Below are positions 7,118 to 17,027 of a stretch of DNA of 28,961 nt, piece after piece. Each line of letters opens with the position of its first letter. Positions within the stretch are counted from its first letter, which is position 1. The DNA is from DATFES01 sp035457725 (lineage in GTDB: Bacteria; Pseudomonadota; Alphaproteobacteria; CACIAM-22H2), in contig DATIBC010000084.1 of assembly GCA_035457725.1 (NCBI GenBank), positions 1 to 28,961 of the forward strand, read 5' to 3'. The notes under the pieces were generated by a model. That model was not told the origin of the DNA, did no database searches, and saw nothing but the letters and a program-made list of their open reading frames with translations. Position numbers and translations under genes: made by a program.

Positions 7118-7501
7118 GTGAATTCTCGTATCAAGCGCGATACTGCGCTCAAATCGACTCTAACGTTGATCGAAACCTCTCTCGATGACGACAAGGCCGA
7201 AAACATCGTCGCCATCGACCTCACCGGCAAAAGCTCCATCGCCGATATCATGGTCATCGCCACCGGGCGCAATCAGCGTCAGCTTTCGGCGATGGCCGAT
7301 CACTTGGTCAAGAAACTGAAAGACCGAGGCCTTGGCCCCATCCCGATCGAGGGCGCCGAGCGCGGCGACTGGGTGCTGATCGACGCCGGTGACGTGATCG
7401 TCCATCTTTTCCGGCCCGAAATGCGGGCGCATTACAATCTCGAGAAGATGTGGGACGTCACGCTGCCCGAGCCGGAGCGCCTCGCGGCGATGGGCGGCTA
7501 G
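7118..7501 (+). CDS. rsfS: Ribosomal silencing factor RsfS (Iojap family)
   Basis: RsfS binds L14 on the 50S subunit and blocks joining to 30S when nutrients are scarce. The protein has 127 residues, and its Iojap core is clear: SIADIMVIATGRNQRQL, then EGAERGDWVLIDAGDVIVHLF and the MRAHYNLEKMW end motif. The start is GTG at 7118, preceded by a strong GGAAGGAGAG at 7095-7104 with about 13 bases of spacing. It sits between nadD and rlmH as in most bacteria. Confidence 0.96.
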   Translation: MNSRIKRDTALKSTLTLIETSLDDDKAENIVAIDLTGKSSIADIMVIATGRNQRQLSAMADHLVKKLKDRGLGPIPIEGAERGDWVLIDAGDVIVHLFRPEMRAHYNLEKMWDVTLPEPERLAAMGG

Positions 7502-7550
7502 GCGTTCGCGTCCCCGCGCGGAGCAAGTCCAGGCGCGCGAGGAGCGGGAC

Positions 7551-8027
7551 TTGAAGTTGATTCTAACGGCCGTCGGCCGCGCCCGCGATCCTGCGCTCGC
7601 CGCGATGTTCGACGACTATGTCGCGCGTCTCGCGCGAGGCGGAAAGCGCGGCTGGCGCGTCGAGCTTCGCGAGGTCGAGGAGCGACGCGCGTTGCCGGCA
7701 GCCCAAGCGAAGGCGCGCGAATCGGAGCTTCTTCTCGCGCGGATCCCGAGGGGCGCGCGCCTCGTCGCCCTCGATGCAAACGGCGCGCAGCTCGGCAGCG
7801 AAGCCTTTGCGGCGCGCCTCGCCATCTGGCGCGAGCGCGGCGTCGGAGAGATCGCCTTCGTCATCGGCGGCGCCGAGGGCCTCGATGCGGCGATTCTCGC
7901 CAAGGCCGATCTGGTGCTGTCGCTGGGAACGATGACCTGGCCGCACATGCTTGTCCGGGTGATGCTGGTCGAGCAACTGTATCGGGCACAATCCATTCTC
8001 GCCGGCCATCCCTACCATCGTCGCTGA
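7551..8027 (+). CDS. rlmH: 23S rRNA pseudouridine-1915 N3-methyltransferase
   Basis: RlmH methylates the pseudouridine at position 1915 in helix 69 of 23S rRNA. The 158-residue SPOUT-fold protein starts MKLILTAVGR and has the SAM-binding knot residues FVIGGAEGLD and LSLGTMTWPHMLVRVMLVEQLYRAQSI, ending in HPYHRR, the conserved C-terminus that docks into the ribosome. The start is the rare TTG at 7551, supported by GAGGAG eight to thirteen bases upstream and by the conserved MKL opening. It belongs to the nadD-rsfS-rlmH run. Confidence 0.96.
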   Translation: MKLILTAVGRARDPALAAMFDDYVARLARGGKRGWRVELREVEERRALPAAQAKARESELLLARIPRGARLVALDANGAQLGSEAFAARLAIWRERGVGEIAFVIGGAEGLDAAILAKADLVLSLGTMTWPHMLVRVMLVEQLYRAQSILAGHPYHRR

Positions 8028-8072
8028 AGCAGCGATCGACGCTCGCCTTTCGTCGTCGCCGAAGACGCCTTA

Positions 8073-8078
8073 TATAGT
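8073..8078 (+). promoter_or_regulatory. Possible -10 box for leaderless gpmI
   Basis: TATAGT at 8073-8078, within the AT-rich TTATATAGTGG, lies just five bases before the gpmI ATG at 8084. A start seven bases downstream of the box would fall on the initiation codon itself. No Shine-Dalgarno sequence is present before this ATG. The -35 region, near TCGTCG at 8050-8055, is poor. Confidence 0.4.
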
Positions 8079-8083
8079 GGCTA

Positions 8084-9679
8084 ATGAATCGATTCGTTCC
8101 GCGGCAGCGTCCGGTCGTCCTGTGCGTGCTCGACGGCTGGGGTCATCGCGCCGACCCCGCCGACGACAACGCGATTCTCAAGGCGAGAACGCCACGCCTC
8201 GACGCATTGGCGAATCGCTACCCGATCGCGTTCCTGCAAGCCTCGGAGCTGCATGTCGGATTGCCCAAGGGGCAGATGGGCAACTCCGAAGTCGGCCATA
8301 TGAATCTCGGCGCCGGCCGGGTGGTGATGCAGGACCTGCCGCGTATCGATCAGGCGATCGAGGATGGCAGCTTCGCCGGCAATGCGCGGCTCGTCGCGTT
8401 CGCAGCCAAGCTGAAGGCGAGCGGCGGCGCGGCGCATTTGATGGGCCTGCTCTCGCCCGGCGGCGTCCATTCGCACCAGCATCATATGGCAGCGCTCGCG
8501 CGCGCCCTGGCTCAGGCTGGTATCAAGGTCTGGGTGCACGCCTTGCTCGACGGTCGCGACACGCCGCCAAGGAGCGCCGAAGGCTATTTGGCGAAGTTCA
8601 GCGACGATTTGGCCGATTGCCCGGGCGTGACTTTCGGCATCGTCAGCGGCCGCTACTATGCGATGGATCGCGACAAGCGCTGGGAGCGCATCGAGCTCGC
8701 TTATCGCGCCTTGGTCGACGCCAACGGCGAATGCGCCGAAGATGCGATCGCCGCCGTGACGCAATCCTATGCCAAAAGGACGAGCGACGAATTCGTACGG
8801 CCGACGGTGGTCGGCGGTTATCCGGGAATGCGCGACGGCGACGGCGTCGTCATGGCGAATTTTCGCGCCGACCGGGCGCGCGAAATTCTGCAGGCACTGC
8901 TCGATCCCGCGTTCGGCGAATTCGCGCGTCCGCGCGTCGTGCGCTTCGCCGCCGCATTGGGCATGAGCGAGTACTCGGAAGCGCTCAATGCCTTAATCGA
9001 AACGATGTTCGCGCCGATTGCACTCACCAACGTCACCGGAGAACTCGTGGCGCGCGCCGGTCTGCGGCAATTGCGCATCGCCGAAACGGAAAAGTACGCC
9101 CATGTCACTTTTTTCTTCAACGGCGGCGACGAGCGCCCGCTTCCCGGCGAGGCGCGTATCTTAGTGCCTTCGCCGAAGATCGCGACTTACGATCTGAAAC
9201 CGGAGATGTCGGCCTACGAGGTCACGGACAAGCTCGTCGCGGCAATCGAGTCGAACGACTACGATTTTATCGTCGTCAACTACGCCAACACCGACATGGT
9301 CGGGCATACCGGGGATTTCGAGGCGGCGCGGCGCGCCGTCGAGGCGGTCGACGCCTGTCTTGGCCGCGTTGCCGAGGCGGTCGTCGCCCGCGGCGGGGCA
9401 TTACTGATCACCGCCGACCATGGCAACGCCGAAATGATGCTCGATCCCGAGACCGGCCAGCCGCACACCGCGCACACCACCAACCCGGTGCCGGCGATGC
9501 TGATCGGCGCTGGCGGGCCCGGACGCAACGCGCCGGTTGGTTTGCGCGACGGAAAGCTGGCCGATGTCGCGCCCACGCTCCTAGAACTGCTTGGGCTACC
9601 GCAGCCCTCCGAGATGACCGGCCGCTCGCTGATCGTCGAGCCGTCTCCGGGGACCGGCGGAACGACGCGGCTGACATGA
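8084..9679 (+). CDS. gpmI: 2,3-bisphosphoglycerate-independent phosphoglycerate mutase
   Basis: GpmI interconverts 3- and 2-phosphoglycerate in glycolysis using a phosphoserine and two Mn ions. The 531-residue protein fits the family. The first metal motif VVLCVLDGWG is at residues 11-20, the nucleophile motif GNSEVGH has Ser68, HSHQHH and LDGRDTPPRSA are substrate-binding motifs, and the late metal motifs NTDMVGHTGD and TADHGNAE are intact. The ATG at 8084 is supported by the conserved N-terminus but lacks a ribosome site (see the -10 box entry). The stop overlaps the ATG of the next gene (ATGA). Confidence 0.97.
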   Translation: MNRFVPRQRPVVLCVLDGWGHRADPADDNAILKARTPRLDALANRYPIAFLQASELHVGLPKGQMGNSEVGHMNLGAGRVVMQDLPRIDQAIEDGSFAGNARLVAFAAKLKASGGAAHLMGLLSPGGVHSHQHHMAALARALAQAGIKVWVHALLDGRDTPPRSAEGYLAKFSDDLADCPGVTFGIVSGRYYAMDRDKRWERIELAYRALVDANGECAEDAIAAVTQSYAKRTSDEFVRPTVVGGYPGMRDGDGVVMANFRADRAREILQALLDPAFGEFARPRVVRFAAALGMSEYSEALNALIETMFAPIALTNVTGELVARAGLRQLRIAETEKYAHVTFFFNGGDERPLPGEARILVPSPKIATYDLKPEMSAYEVTDKLVAAIESNDYDFIVVNYANTDMVGHTGDFEAARRAVEAVDACLGRVAEAVVARGGALLITADHGNAEMMLDPETGQPHTAHTTNPVPAMLIGAGGPGRNAPVGLRDGKLADVAPTLLELLGLPQPSEMTGRSLIVEPSPGTGGTTRLT

Positions 9680-10989
9680 GCCGCGGACGCCTGACGGCGC
9701 TGATTGCGCTGGGCGCCGCCATGTTCGTCGCCGGTTATGCATACCCGCAGGACGCCGTAACGCCCGAGGCGCTGGCGCCCAGCCTCGATGCGATCGAGCG
9801 TTCGCTCGAGGCGACCAAATCGTCGCGCGAACGGCTGGCGCACCAAGCGGCCGACATCGAGCGGGAGTTGGCGGAGCTGCGTCAGCGCTCGATCCGGATC
9901 GCGGCGGCAATTCAAGCGAACGAAACACTCGAGGCGGAAATTCTCGGGCGCATTGATGGGCTGGCCGAAGTCGAGGCCGCCCAGGCGACCGCGCTCGAGC
10001 AGCGGCAAAGCGAGCTCGCCGCGCTGATCATGGCGCTGCAACGTATCGCCCGCCAGCCACGCGAGTCGCTGCTGGTCGCGCCCGAATCGCCGATCGACAC
10101 CGCCCGGCGGGCGAAGCTGCTCGGATACGCGGTGCCGCAAGTGGAGGCCAAGGCGGCCGAACTTTCGAGCGAGCTCGATCGGCTGGCGGTGACGCGCGCC
10201 GGCCTGGCCGCCGAGCGCGCCGCCCTGGCGCAGCAGCATGAAAAACTCGCCGCTGACCGGGGCGCGCTGGCGCACCTGGTGGAACGCAAGACCCGGCTGC
10301 AGGCCGAAACCGCCGTCGAGCAGCGCGCCGTTCAGCGGCGGCTCGACCGGCTGGCCGGTCAATCAAGGGACGTGCGCGAGCTGATCGATCGACTTGTCGC
10401 CGAGCGCCGACGCCAGGTAGCCGAGGAACAGCGGCAACGCGAGGAGGCCCAGCGACGGGAGGCGGATCGCCGGGCCGCGAAGGAGCAGGACGCAGAGGAA
10501 ACGGCGCGCCGCGAAGCGGCAAACCGGCAAGCTTCTCTGCCTCCGTCCGCCGCTTCGCCGGACCCTCCCGGACCCGACCGGCTAGTCGTGCCGCAAGGCC
10601 AGATGGTGCCGCCGGTGCGCGGAAGAGTGGTGCTCGGCTATGGGCAGCCCGCCGACAATGGGCAGAGCCAGCGCGGGGTTACGTTCGAGACCCGCCCGGG
10701 CGCCCAGGTGGTGGCGCCTTTCGCCGGCCAGATTGCCTTTGCCGGGCCGTTTCGTACCTATGGGCTTATCTTGATAATCGAACATAGCGAGGGATATCAT
10801 ACTCTCCTGGCAGGATTAGGCCGGGTCGATACCGTCGTCGGGCAGCGGGTGGCGGCGGGCGAGCCGGTCGGCGCGGCGGAGGAATCCGACGCGGCGAATC
10901 CAAGGTTTTACATAGAACTTCGTCGCAACGGCCAACCGATCGACCCGCTGCCGTGGCTGGCGACGCTGAAAGAGAAGGTAAGCGGATGA
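9676..10989 (+). CDS. envC: Murein hydrolase activator, EnvC/LytM-like
   Basis: EnvC-type proteins act in the periplasm and switch on septal amidases during division. The 437-residue product has an N-terminal signal-like hydrophobic segment (about residues 5-24), a long coiled coil rich in Glu, Arg, Ala and Gln (about 30-290), and a C-terminal LytM/M23 domain (about 310-430). In the LytM domain the usual metal ligands are missing: the first H-x3-D position reads QRGVTFET and only part of the H-x-H segment remains (YHTLLAG). That is expected for activators, which do not cut peptidoglycan themselves. The start at 9676 overlaps gpmI, and the end overlaps ctpA (ATGA at both). The larger upstream open frame is gpmI out of frame. 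Confidence 0.9.
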   Translation: MSRGRLTALIALGAAMFVAGYAYPQDAVTPEALAPSLDAIERSLEATKSSRERLAHQAADIERELAELRQRSIRIAAAIQANETLEAEILGRIDGLAEVEAAQATALEQRQSELAALIMALQRIARQPRESLLVAPESPIDTARRAKLLGYAVPQVEAKAAELSSELDRLAVTRAGLAAERAALAQQHEKLAADRGALAHLVERKTRLQAETAVEQRAVQRRLDRLAGQSRDVRELIDRLVAERRRQVAEEQRQREEAQRREADRRAAKEQDAEETARREAANRQASLPPSAASPDPPGPDRLVVPQGQMVPPVRGRVVLGYGQPADNGQSQRGVTFETRPGAQVVAPFAGQIAFAGPFRTYGLILIIEHSEGYHTLLAGLGRVDTVVGQRVAAGEPVGAAEESDAANPRFYIELRRNGQPIDPLPWLATLKEKVSG

Positions 10990-12305
10990 AGCTTCATCGG
11001 CTCGCGGCGGCAGGAATACTAGCCGCCTGGCTGGCGCCCGCGCTCGCTTTGGCGCAGACGAACACCTCGGAAACCTACCGACAGTTGAATCTCTTCGGCG
11101 ATGTGTTCGAGCGCGTGCGTTCCGACTATGTCGACGACGTGGCCGACCGCAAGCTGATCGAGGATGCGATCAACGGCATGTTGACCGCGCTCGACCCGCA
11201 TTCGAGCTACCTCAACCCGAAGACATTCCGCGACATGCAGATCCAGACACGCGGCGAGTTCGGCGGTCTCGGAATCGAAGTGACGATGGAAAACGGCCTG
11301 GTCAAGGTGGTTTCGCCGATCGACGACACCCCCGCGTTTCGCGCCGGTCTCAAGCCGGGCGACTTCATTACCCATCTCGACGGCGAACAGGTGTTGGGGT
11401 TGACGCTTCAGGAGGCGGTCGAGCGTATGCGCGGGCCGGCCAACAGCCGGATCAAGCTGACCATCCGCCGCGGTACGCAGGAGCCATTCGAGATTTCGCT
11501 CACCCGGGCCGTGATTCGCATCCAATCGGTACGGCACCAGCCATTCGACGAAATCGGTTATATCCGGGTCACGTCGTTCACCGAGCAGACCGACTCGGGC
11601 GTACGGACCGCAATCCAGAAGCTGCGCGAGCAGACCAGCAACAAGTTGAAGGGCGTCGTCCTCGATTTGCGCAACAACCCCGGCGGCCTACTCGATCAGG
11701 CGATCGCCGTCTCCGACGACTTCCTCGACAAAGGCGAGATCGTCTCGACCCGCGGCCGTCGGGCGGAGGATGCGCAACGATACAACGCCAAACCTGGCGA
11801 TTTGGTCGGCGGATTGCCGATGGTCGTGATCATCAACGGCGGCTCGGCCTCGGCTTCGGAAATCGTCGCCGGCGCGCTGCAAGATCATCGCCGCGCGATC
11901 GTTCTCGGCACGCGCTCCTTCGGCAAAGGCTCCGTCCAGACGATCATCCCAATGGGCGGCCAAGGCGCTATTCGTCTGACCACCGCCAAGTACTACACGC
12001 CGTCAGGACGATCGATCCAGCAACTCGGGATCGAGCCCGACATCGTCGTCGAGCCGGCGCGGGTCGAAAAGATCGACCAGCCGCGCCAACGGCGCGAGGC
12101 CGATCTGCGCGGCGCGTTGCGCAACGACCAGACCCGTCCCGAACAGCCGTCGAGTGATGGCACGCAGCCGCAACCGACCGCGCCGAGCAACGGCGATGAA
12201 CAAATCAGCAGCGCGCCCAATCCGGCGACCGATTACCAACTCGCACGGGCGATCGACCTGCTGCGCGGCATCGCCCTTTACAACCAACGCGCCGCCACGA
12301 ACTGA
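10986..12305 (+). CDS. ctpA: Carboxy-terminal processing protease, S41 family
   Basis: CtpA-type proteases trim or degrade periplasmic proteins from the C-terminus and often control peptidoglycan hydrolases. The 439-residue protein has a signal peptide (residues 1-23, ending ALAQ), a PDZ domain at about 90-165 (GLGIEVTMENG to KLTIRRG), and the S41 catalytic core with LDLRNNPGGLL, the serine motif GGSASASE at 285-292 and the catalytic lysine in FGKG at 312-315. The C-terminal 80 residues are Pro/Gln-rich and probably disordered. The start at 10986 overlaps the envC stop and gives a proper signal peptide; an ATG at 10953 would add 11 residues before it. Adjacency to envC suggests a role in cell-wall turnover. 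Confidence 0.95.
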   Translation: MKLHRLAAAGILAAWLAPALALAQTNTSETYRQLNLFGDVFERVRSDYVDDVADRKLIEDAINGMLTALDPHSSYLNPKTFRDMQIQTRGEFGGLGIEVTMENGLVKVVSPIDDTPAFRAGLKPGDFITHLDGEQVLGLTLQEAVERMRGPANSRIKLTIRRGTQEPFEISLTRAVIRIQSVRHQPFDEIGYIRVTSFTEQTDSGVRTAIQKLREQTSNKLKGVVLDLRNNPGGLLDQAIAVSDDFLDKGEIVSTRGRRAEDAQRYNAKPGDLVGGLPMVVIINGGSASASEIVAGALQDHRRAIVLGTRSFGKGSVQTIIPMGGQGAIRLTTAKYYTPSGRSIQQLGIEPDIVVEPARVEKIDQPRQRREADLRGALRNDQTRPEQPSSDGTQPQPTAPSNGDEQISSAPNPATDYQLARAIDLLRGIALYNQRAATN

Positions 12306-12377
12306 GACGGCGACGCGCCGGGCCCTCGTAACTGTGGTCGGCGCGCGGGCGATCGACGACTTGGCGCGCGGCGCCGC

Positions 12378-13577
12378 GTGATGAATGTGCTGCGACCGAC
12401 GAGCGGCATGAACCGTAGTCAGCCGCCGCCGCGGCGCCGCGACATCGGCGCGCTCGGCGCGGCGTGGCTGGCGTTGCTTGGCGTGATAATCGGAGCGCTC
12501 GGCCTGACCTACCTGCGGCCGCACGCGCCGGCTGACGACTCGCCGCGGCCGTTAGCGACCATGCGGCTCGAATGGTCGCCAAGAAGCGAGGTCCGGACGG
12601 CGCTCGACCCGCCAAGTCCCCCAGCCATCGAGCCGGCCGCTGGCGCGGTCGAATCGACAACCCCGCCGACGCCGCGCACCCCGTCAGCGAGTACTCCGCC
12701 GACAGCGCCCGCCAGCGCGATATCGCCGGCGCCACCCATCGCACCGCCGCCGGTCGAGCCGGCGCCTGTTGCCGAGCCGCCGGTTACAGCCACGACACCG
12801 CGCCAAGCGACGGCAACCGTGACGCCCGCTGCGCCGCTCGCTCCTGCGCGAACCGTCAAGTTGCGCAACGCGCGGCCGTTCGACGCCAAGGACCGTCGTC
12901 CGCGGATTGCGGTCGTCATGGTCGAACTCGGAGTCAAGGCGGCGGCTAGCGAAGCGGCGATCCAGCGGTTGCCGCCCGAAGTGACCCTCGCCTTCAGCCC
13001 CTTCGCCGACGATCTCGAGCGCTGGAGCCGTGCCGCCCGCGAGGCCGGGCATGAAGTTCTGCTGACCATCCCGCTGGAGCCGGCTGACTTCCCGGCCGGC
13101 GGTCCGGGATCGCTGACCCTTCTCACCTCGTTGTCGCCCCAGCAGAACCTCGGACGGCTCGATGCGCTCTTGAAGCGCGGTTTCGGATATGTCGGCGTCA
13201 CCTATGTCATGGGTGGTCGCTTCGCCGCTTCGCGCGAGGCGATGCTTCCGGTGCTGACGGCCATCGAGAAGCGCGGCCTGATGTTCCTCGACGGCCGCGC
13301 CAGTTCGCGCAGCATCGCGGGATCGCTCGCCCACGAGCTTGGCGTGCCGCGCGCGCTGGGCGATCGCGTCATCGACGCCAGTCCTTCGCGCCCGATGGTC
13401 GAAGCGCGGTTGGCCGAGATCGAAGACATCGCCCGCGATTCCGGCGCGGCGGTGGCGATCTCCGGGCCGCGGCCGGTTTCCTTTGAACGGCTGTCGGCGT
13501 GGCTGCCCAGTTTGTCGCGCAAAGGATTTGCGCTGGCGCCGATATCGGCGGTCGCCGATCGCCAAGCCGATCGTTGA
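12378..13577 (+). CDS. Divergent polysaccharide deacetylase family protein (degenerate metal site)
   Basis: The 399-residue protein has one N-terminal membrane anchor (about residues 24-46), a Pro/Ala/Thr-rich linker (about 75-160) and a C-terminal domain from about residue 170 that matches the DUF610 divergent polysaccharide deacetylase fold: VTLAFSPFADDLERW, EAGHEVLLTIPLEP, GGPGSLTLL, RGFGYVGVTYVMGGRF and a late DASPSRPMVEARL. The metal-binding DDLG usual in the family reads VELG here, and the NHMGS segment reads TYVMGG, so the standard ligands seem lost. It may be a non-catalytic sugar-binding protein. Its place after envC and ctpA points to the envelope. A second ATG three bases downstream could also be the start. 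Confidence 0.85.
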   Translation: MMNVLRPTSGMNRSQPPPRRRDIGALGAAWLALLGVIIGALGLTYLRPHAPADDSPRPLATMRLEWSPRSEVRTALDPPSPPAIEPAAGAVESTTPPTPRTPSASTPPTAPASAISPAPPIAPPPVEPAPVAEPPVTATTPRQATATVTPAAPLAPARTVKLRNARPFDAKDRRPRIAVVMVELGVKAAASEAAIQRLPPEVTLAFSPFADDLERWSRAAREAGHEVLLTIPLEPADFPAGGPGSLTLLTSLSPQQNLGRLDALLKRGFGYVGVTYVMGGRFAASREAMLPVLTAIEKRGLMFLDGRASSRSIAGSLAHELGVPRALGDRVIDASPSRPMVEARLAEIEDIARDSGAAVAISGPRPVSFERLSAWLPSLSRKGFALAPISAVADRQADR

Positions 13578-14134
13578 TGCCGGACGTCGCGCGGCGGCGA
13601 TCACGCCAGGCATCCGTGTCGAATCGCGCGAAGTCGTCGAACAAAAGCGTCGCGGCGGCCCCCGCCCGCGCGCTTCCATACCGCGCGGGCGTCGGCTTGA
13701 TGTTGTTCAATCGCGCCGGGCATGTCTTCGTGGCGCGGCGGATCGATATGCAGTCCAACGCCTGGCAAATGCCGCAAGGCGGCATCGATGCCGGCGAGAC
13801 GCCGCGTGCGGCGGCGTTGCGCGAACTCAAGGAGGAGGTCGGTACGGATAAGGCGAAAATCGTCGCCGAGAGTCGCGGCTGGTATCGCTACGACCTTCCG
13901 CCGGAGCTTCAAGGCTGGGTGTGGGGCGGCCGCTATCGCGGCCAGCGGCAACGCTGGTTCGCTTTGCGGTTTTACGGCGGCGACGACGACATCGACATCC
14001 ACACCAAGCAGGCCGAGTTCTCCCACTGGCGGTGGACGCCGATCGCGACGCTTCCGAGATTGATCGTGCCCTTCAAGCGCGACCTCTATGTCGCGTTGAT
14101 CGACGAGTTCGGCCATCTCGCGACGGCGTGGTGA
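13577..14134 (+). CDS. rppH: RNA 5'-pyrophosphohydrolase (Nudix)
   Basis: RppH removes pyrophosphate from the 5' end of transcripts and so opens them to RNase E decay. The Nudix box GGIDAGETPRAAALRELKEEVG is complete (G-x5-E-x7-RE-x2-EE-x-G), preceded by NAWQMPQGG and followed by WYRYDLPP and GQRQRWFALRF, all typical of the RppH branch. I start it at the ATG at 13577, which overlaps the preceding stop (TGATG) and gives 185 residues. The first 30 or so residues are basic and poorly conserved, so translation may begin further in. It ends the plus-strand block and is convergent with the ferritin-like gene. Confidence 0.93.
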   Translation: MPDVARRRSRQASVSNRAKSSNKSVAAAPARALPYRAGVGLMLFNRAGHVFVARRIDMQSNAWQMPQGGIDAGETPRAAALRELKEEVGTDKAKIVAESRGWYRYDLPPELQGWVWGGRYRGQRQRWFALRFYGGDDDIDIHTKQAEFSHWRWTPIATLPRLIVPFKRDLYVALIDEFGHLATAW

Positions 14135-14194
14135 GGCGAATGGGGATGCGCAATTGCGATCGAAGCGACCTGCGACGCGCCCCGATATCCGTGC

Positions 14195-15010
14195 CTATGC
14201 ACCCGCCCGTGCAAGGGCGCTCGCCCGCGCGCGCATGAGGCGGGCGGCGAGGCGCGCCAGAACGCGCTGCAGACGGCCATTCGGCGCTAGGCCCATGGCC
14301 TTGAGCGCCATGGCGACGCCGCGCTCAACGTGGCGTTGCCGATAGACCGCATAGGCTCGCCTGGCGTATGCGCGTGAATTACGCCGCCTGTCGTACGGAC
14401 CATGGGCGCCGTTGGCGGCGTAATACGCGTAAGCGAGCTCGTCGTCCTCGGATTCGAGGATGCGGACAAGACCGGTGCGAACCCGGCCCCAGAAACCGAG
14501 CCGTTCGGCCGCCTGGTAACGCTTCATGTGGGTGTAAAAGAGCTTGTAGTGCCGTAACTCGTCGGCGGCGATCTTGAGGCAGATTTGGCGCAATACCGGC
14601 TCGTCGACGGCCTCGGCCAGGGCGCCGTAATATGAGCTGGTCCCCGTTTCGACGATGCAGCGGGCGATCAATTCGCCAGTTCGCGTTCCGCGCACCGAAT
14701 CGCGGGCCGCGAGCGGCAGACGAAAGCCGCGCAGGAACTCGGCGAAGGCAGCCTCGAAGTCCCACGCCGGATCGGCGAGCGCCGCCCATCGCGCGAGCGC
14801 CTTGCCGTGCTGCACTTCTTCGTTGGCCCATTGCCGGGCTACGGCCTGAAATTCCGTATCGTCATGAAAGACGTTACATAGATAGGCCGCGTAATCGCCG
14901 CCGTTATGCTCGACCAAGCTCGCCGCCTTGACGATACGCACGACCTCGACGTCGACCTTGCTCGGGTCGAACGCGTCCCAGGAAATGTCATCCAACGTCC
15001 AATGCCGCAT
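14195..15010 (-). CDS. Di-iron ferritin-like protein of unknown function
   Basis: The 271-residue product (start ATG at 15010, with GGAG about ten bases upstream) is helical and carries two E-x-x-H motifs: EVQH at residues 65-68 and ELRH at 151-154. Further carboxylates are suitably placed at Glu34 and Glu121. The order E, ExxH, E, ExxH and the spacings resemble the four-helix di-iron site of acyl-ACP desaturases and rubrerythrin-like proteins. The C-terminal 70 residues are very Arg/Ala-rich. The substrate cannot be told; oxygen- or peroxide-dependent chemistry is likely. It is convergent with rppH and lies downstream of atpC in the same direction, separated by about 150 bases. An upstream start at 15103 would add 31 residues without conserved features. 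Confidence 0.75.
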   Translation of the reverse strand: MRHWTLDDISWDAFDPSKVDVEVVRIVKAASLVEHNGGDYAAYLCNVFHDDTEFQAVARQWANEEVQHGKALARWAALADPAWDFEAAFAEFLRGFRLPLAARDSVRGTRTGELIARCIVETGTSSYYGALAEAVDEPVLRQICLKIAADELRHYKLFYTHMKRYQAAERLGFWGRVRTGLVRILESEDDELAYAYYAANGAHGPYDRRRNSRAYARRAYAVYRQRHVERGVAMALKAMGLAPNGRLQRVLARLAARLMRARASALARAGA

Positions 15011-15164
15011 TCTCGACGCTCCGCATTCCCCCGCTCGGCGGTCGTGCCTAGAAATATTGGCCCAAGGGATTGATCCTGCAAGCCCAAATGGCCGTTTGCT
15101 CAAATCCCCGGAACCCTACGGACGACGGTGGATAAGCCGTCTAACCCGTTGCCAGAACGAAATT

Positions 15165-15566
15165 TCAGCCCGATACCGCGAGCTTCGCCTCGGCCACGTC
15201 GATGCGCGCGGCGATGGCTTCGCGCTCGCTGTCGTTGTTTGCTGCCGCGAGGTCGGAACGCAGATCGTTGAGCCGCGATTCGATCTCGGCGCGATCGATA
15301 TCGGCGAGCGGGACGGCTTCCTCGGCTAGCACCGTTAGGCGCTCGCCGGTTACTTCGGCGAAGCCTCCGGCAACGAAGATGCGCTCCTTGAGCTGTCCCT
15401 CGTCGTGGACATCGAGCACGCCAGGACGCACGCCCGAAATGAGCGGCGCGTGGTCTTTGAGCACGCCGAAATCGCCCTCGGCGCCAGGAACGACGACCAT
15501 GTCGACCGCCTCGGCGATCAACAAGCGCTCGGGCGACACCAGCTCGAATTGCAGCTTCTCGGTCAT
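15165..15566 (-). CDS. atpC: F1F0 ATP synthase epsilon subunit
   Basis: The epsilon subunit sits on the central stalk, joins gamma to the c-ring and inhibits wasteful hydrolysis. The 133-residue protein begins MTEKLQFELVSPERLL and has the typical beta-sandwich blocks VVVPGAEGDFGVLKDHAPLIS and FVAGGFAEV, followed by a helical C-terminus from about residue 87. The start at 15566 is supported by the conserved opening; the longer frame to 15635 adds only a basic, unconserved stretch overlapping atpD. It is the last gene of the operon. Confidence 0.96.
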   Translation of the reverse strand: MTEKLQFELVSPERLLIAEAVDMVVVPGAEGDFGVLKDHAPLISGVRPGVLDVHDEGQLKERIFVAGGFAEVTGERLTVLAEEAVPLADIDRAEIESRLNDLRSDLAAANNDSEREAIAARIDVAEAKLAVSG

Positions 15567-15576
15567 CGGGCCGCCC

Positions 15577-17001
<1,425 letters not shown>

Positions 17002-17027
17002 GACTCAAAACTCCCTGACTGACCGGA

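Noticed and set aside
15127..15143. Small hairpin GACGG/CCGTC after atpC as a terminator
   Set aside because: The stem is only five base pairs and no T tract follows on the minus strand.
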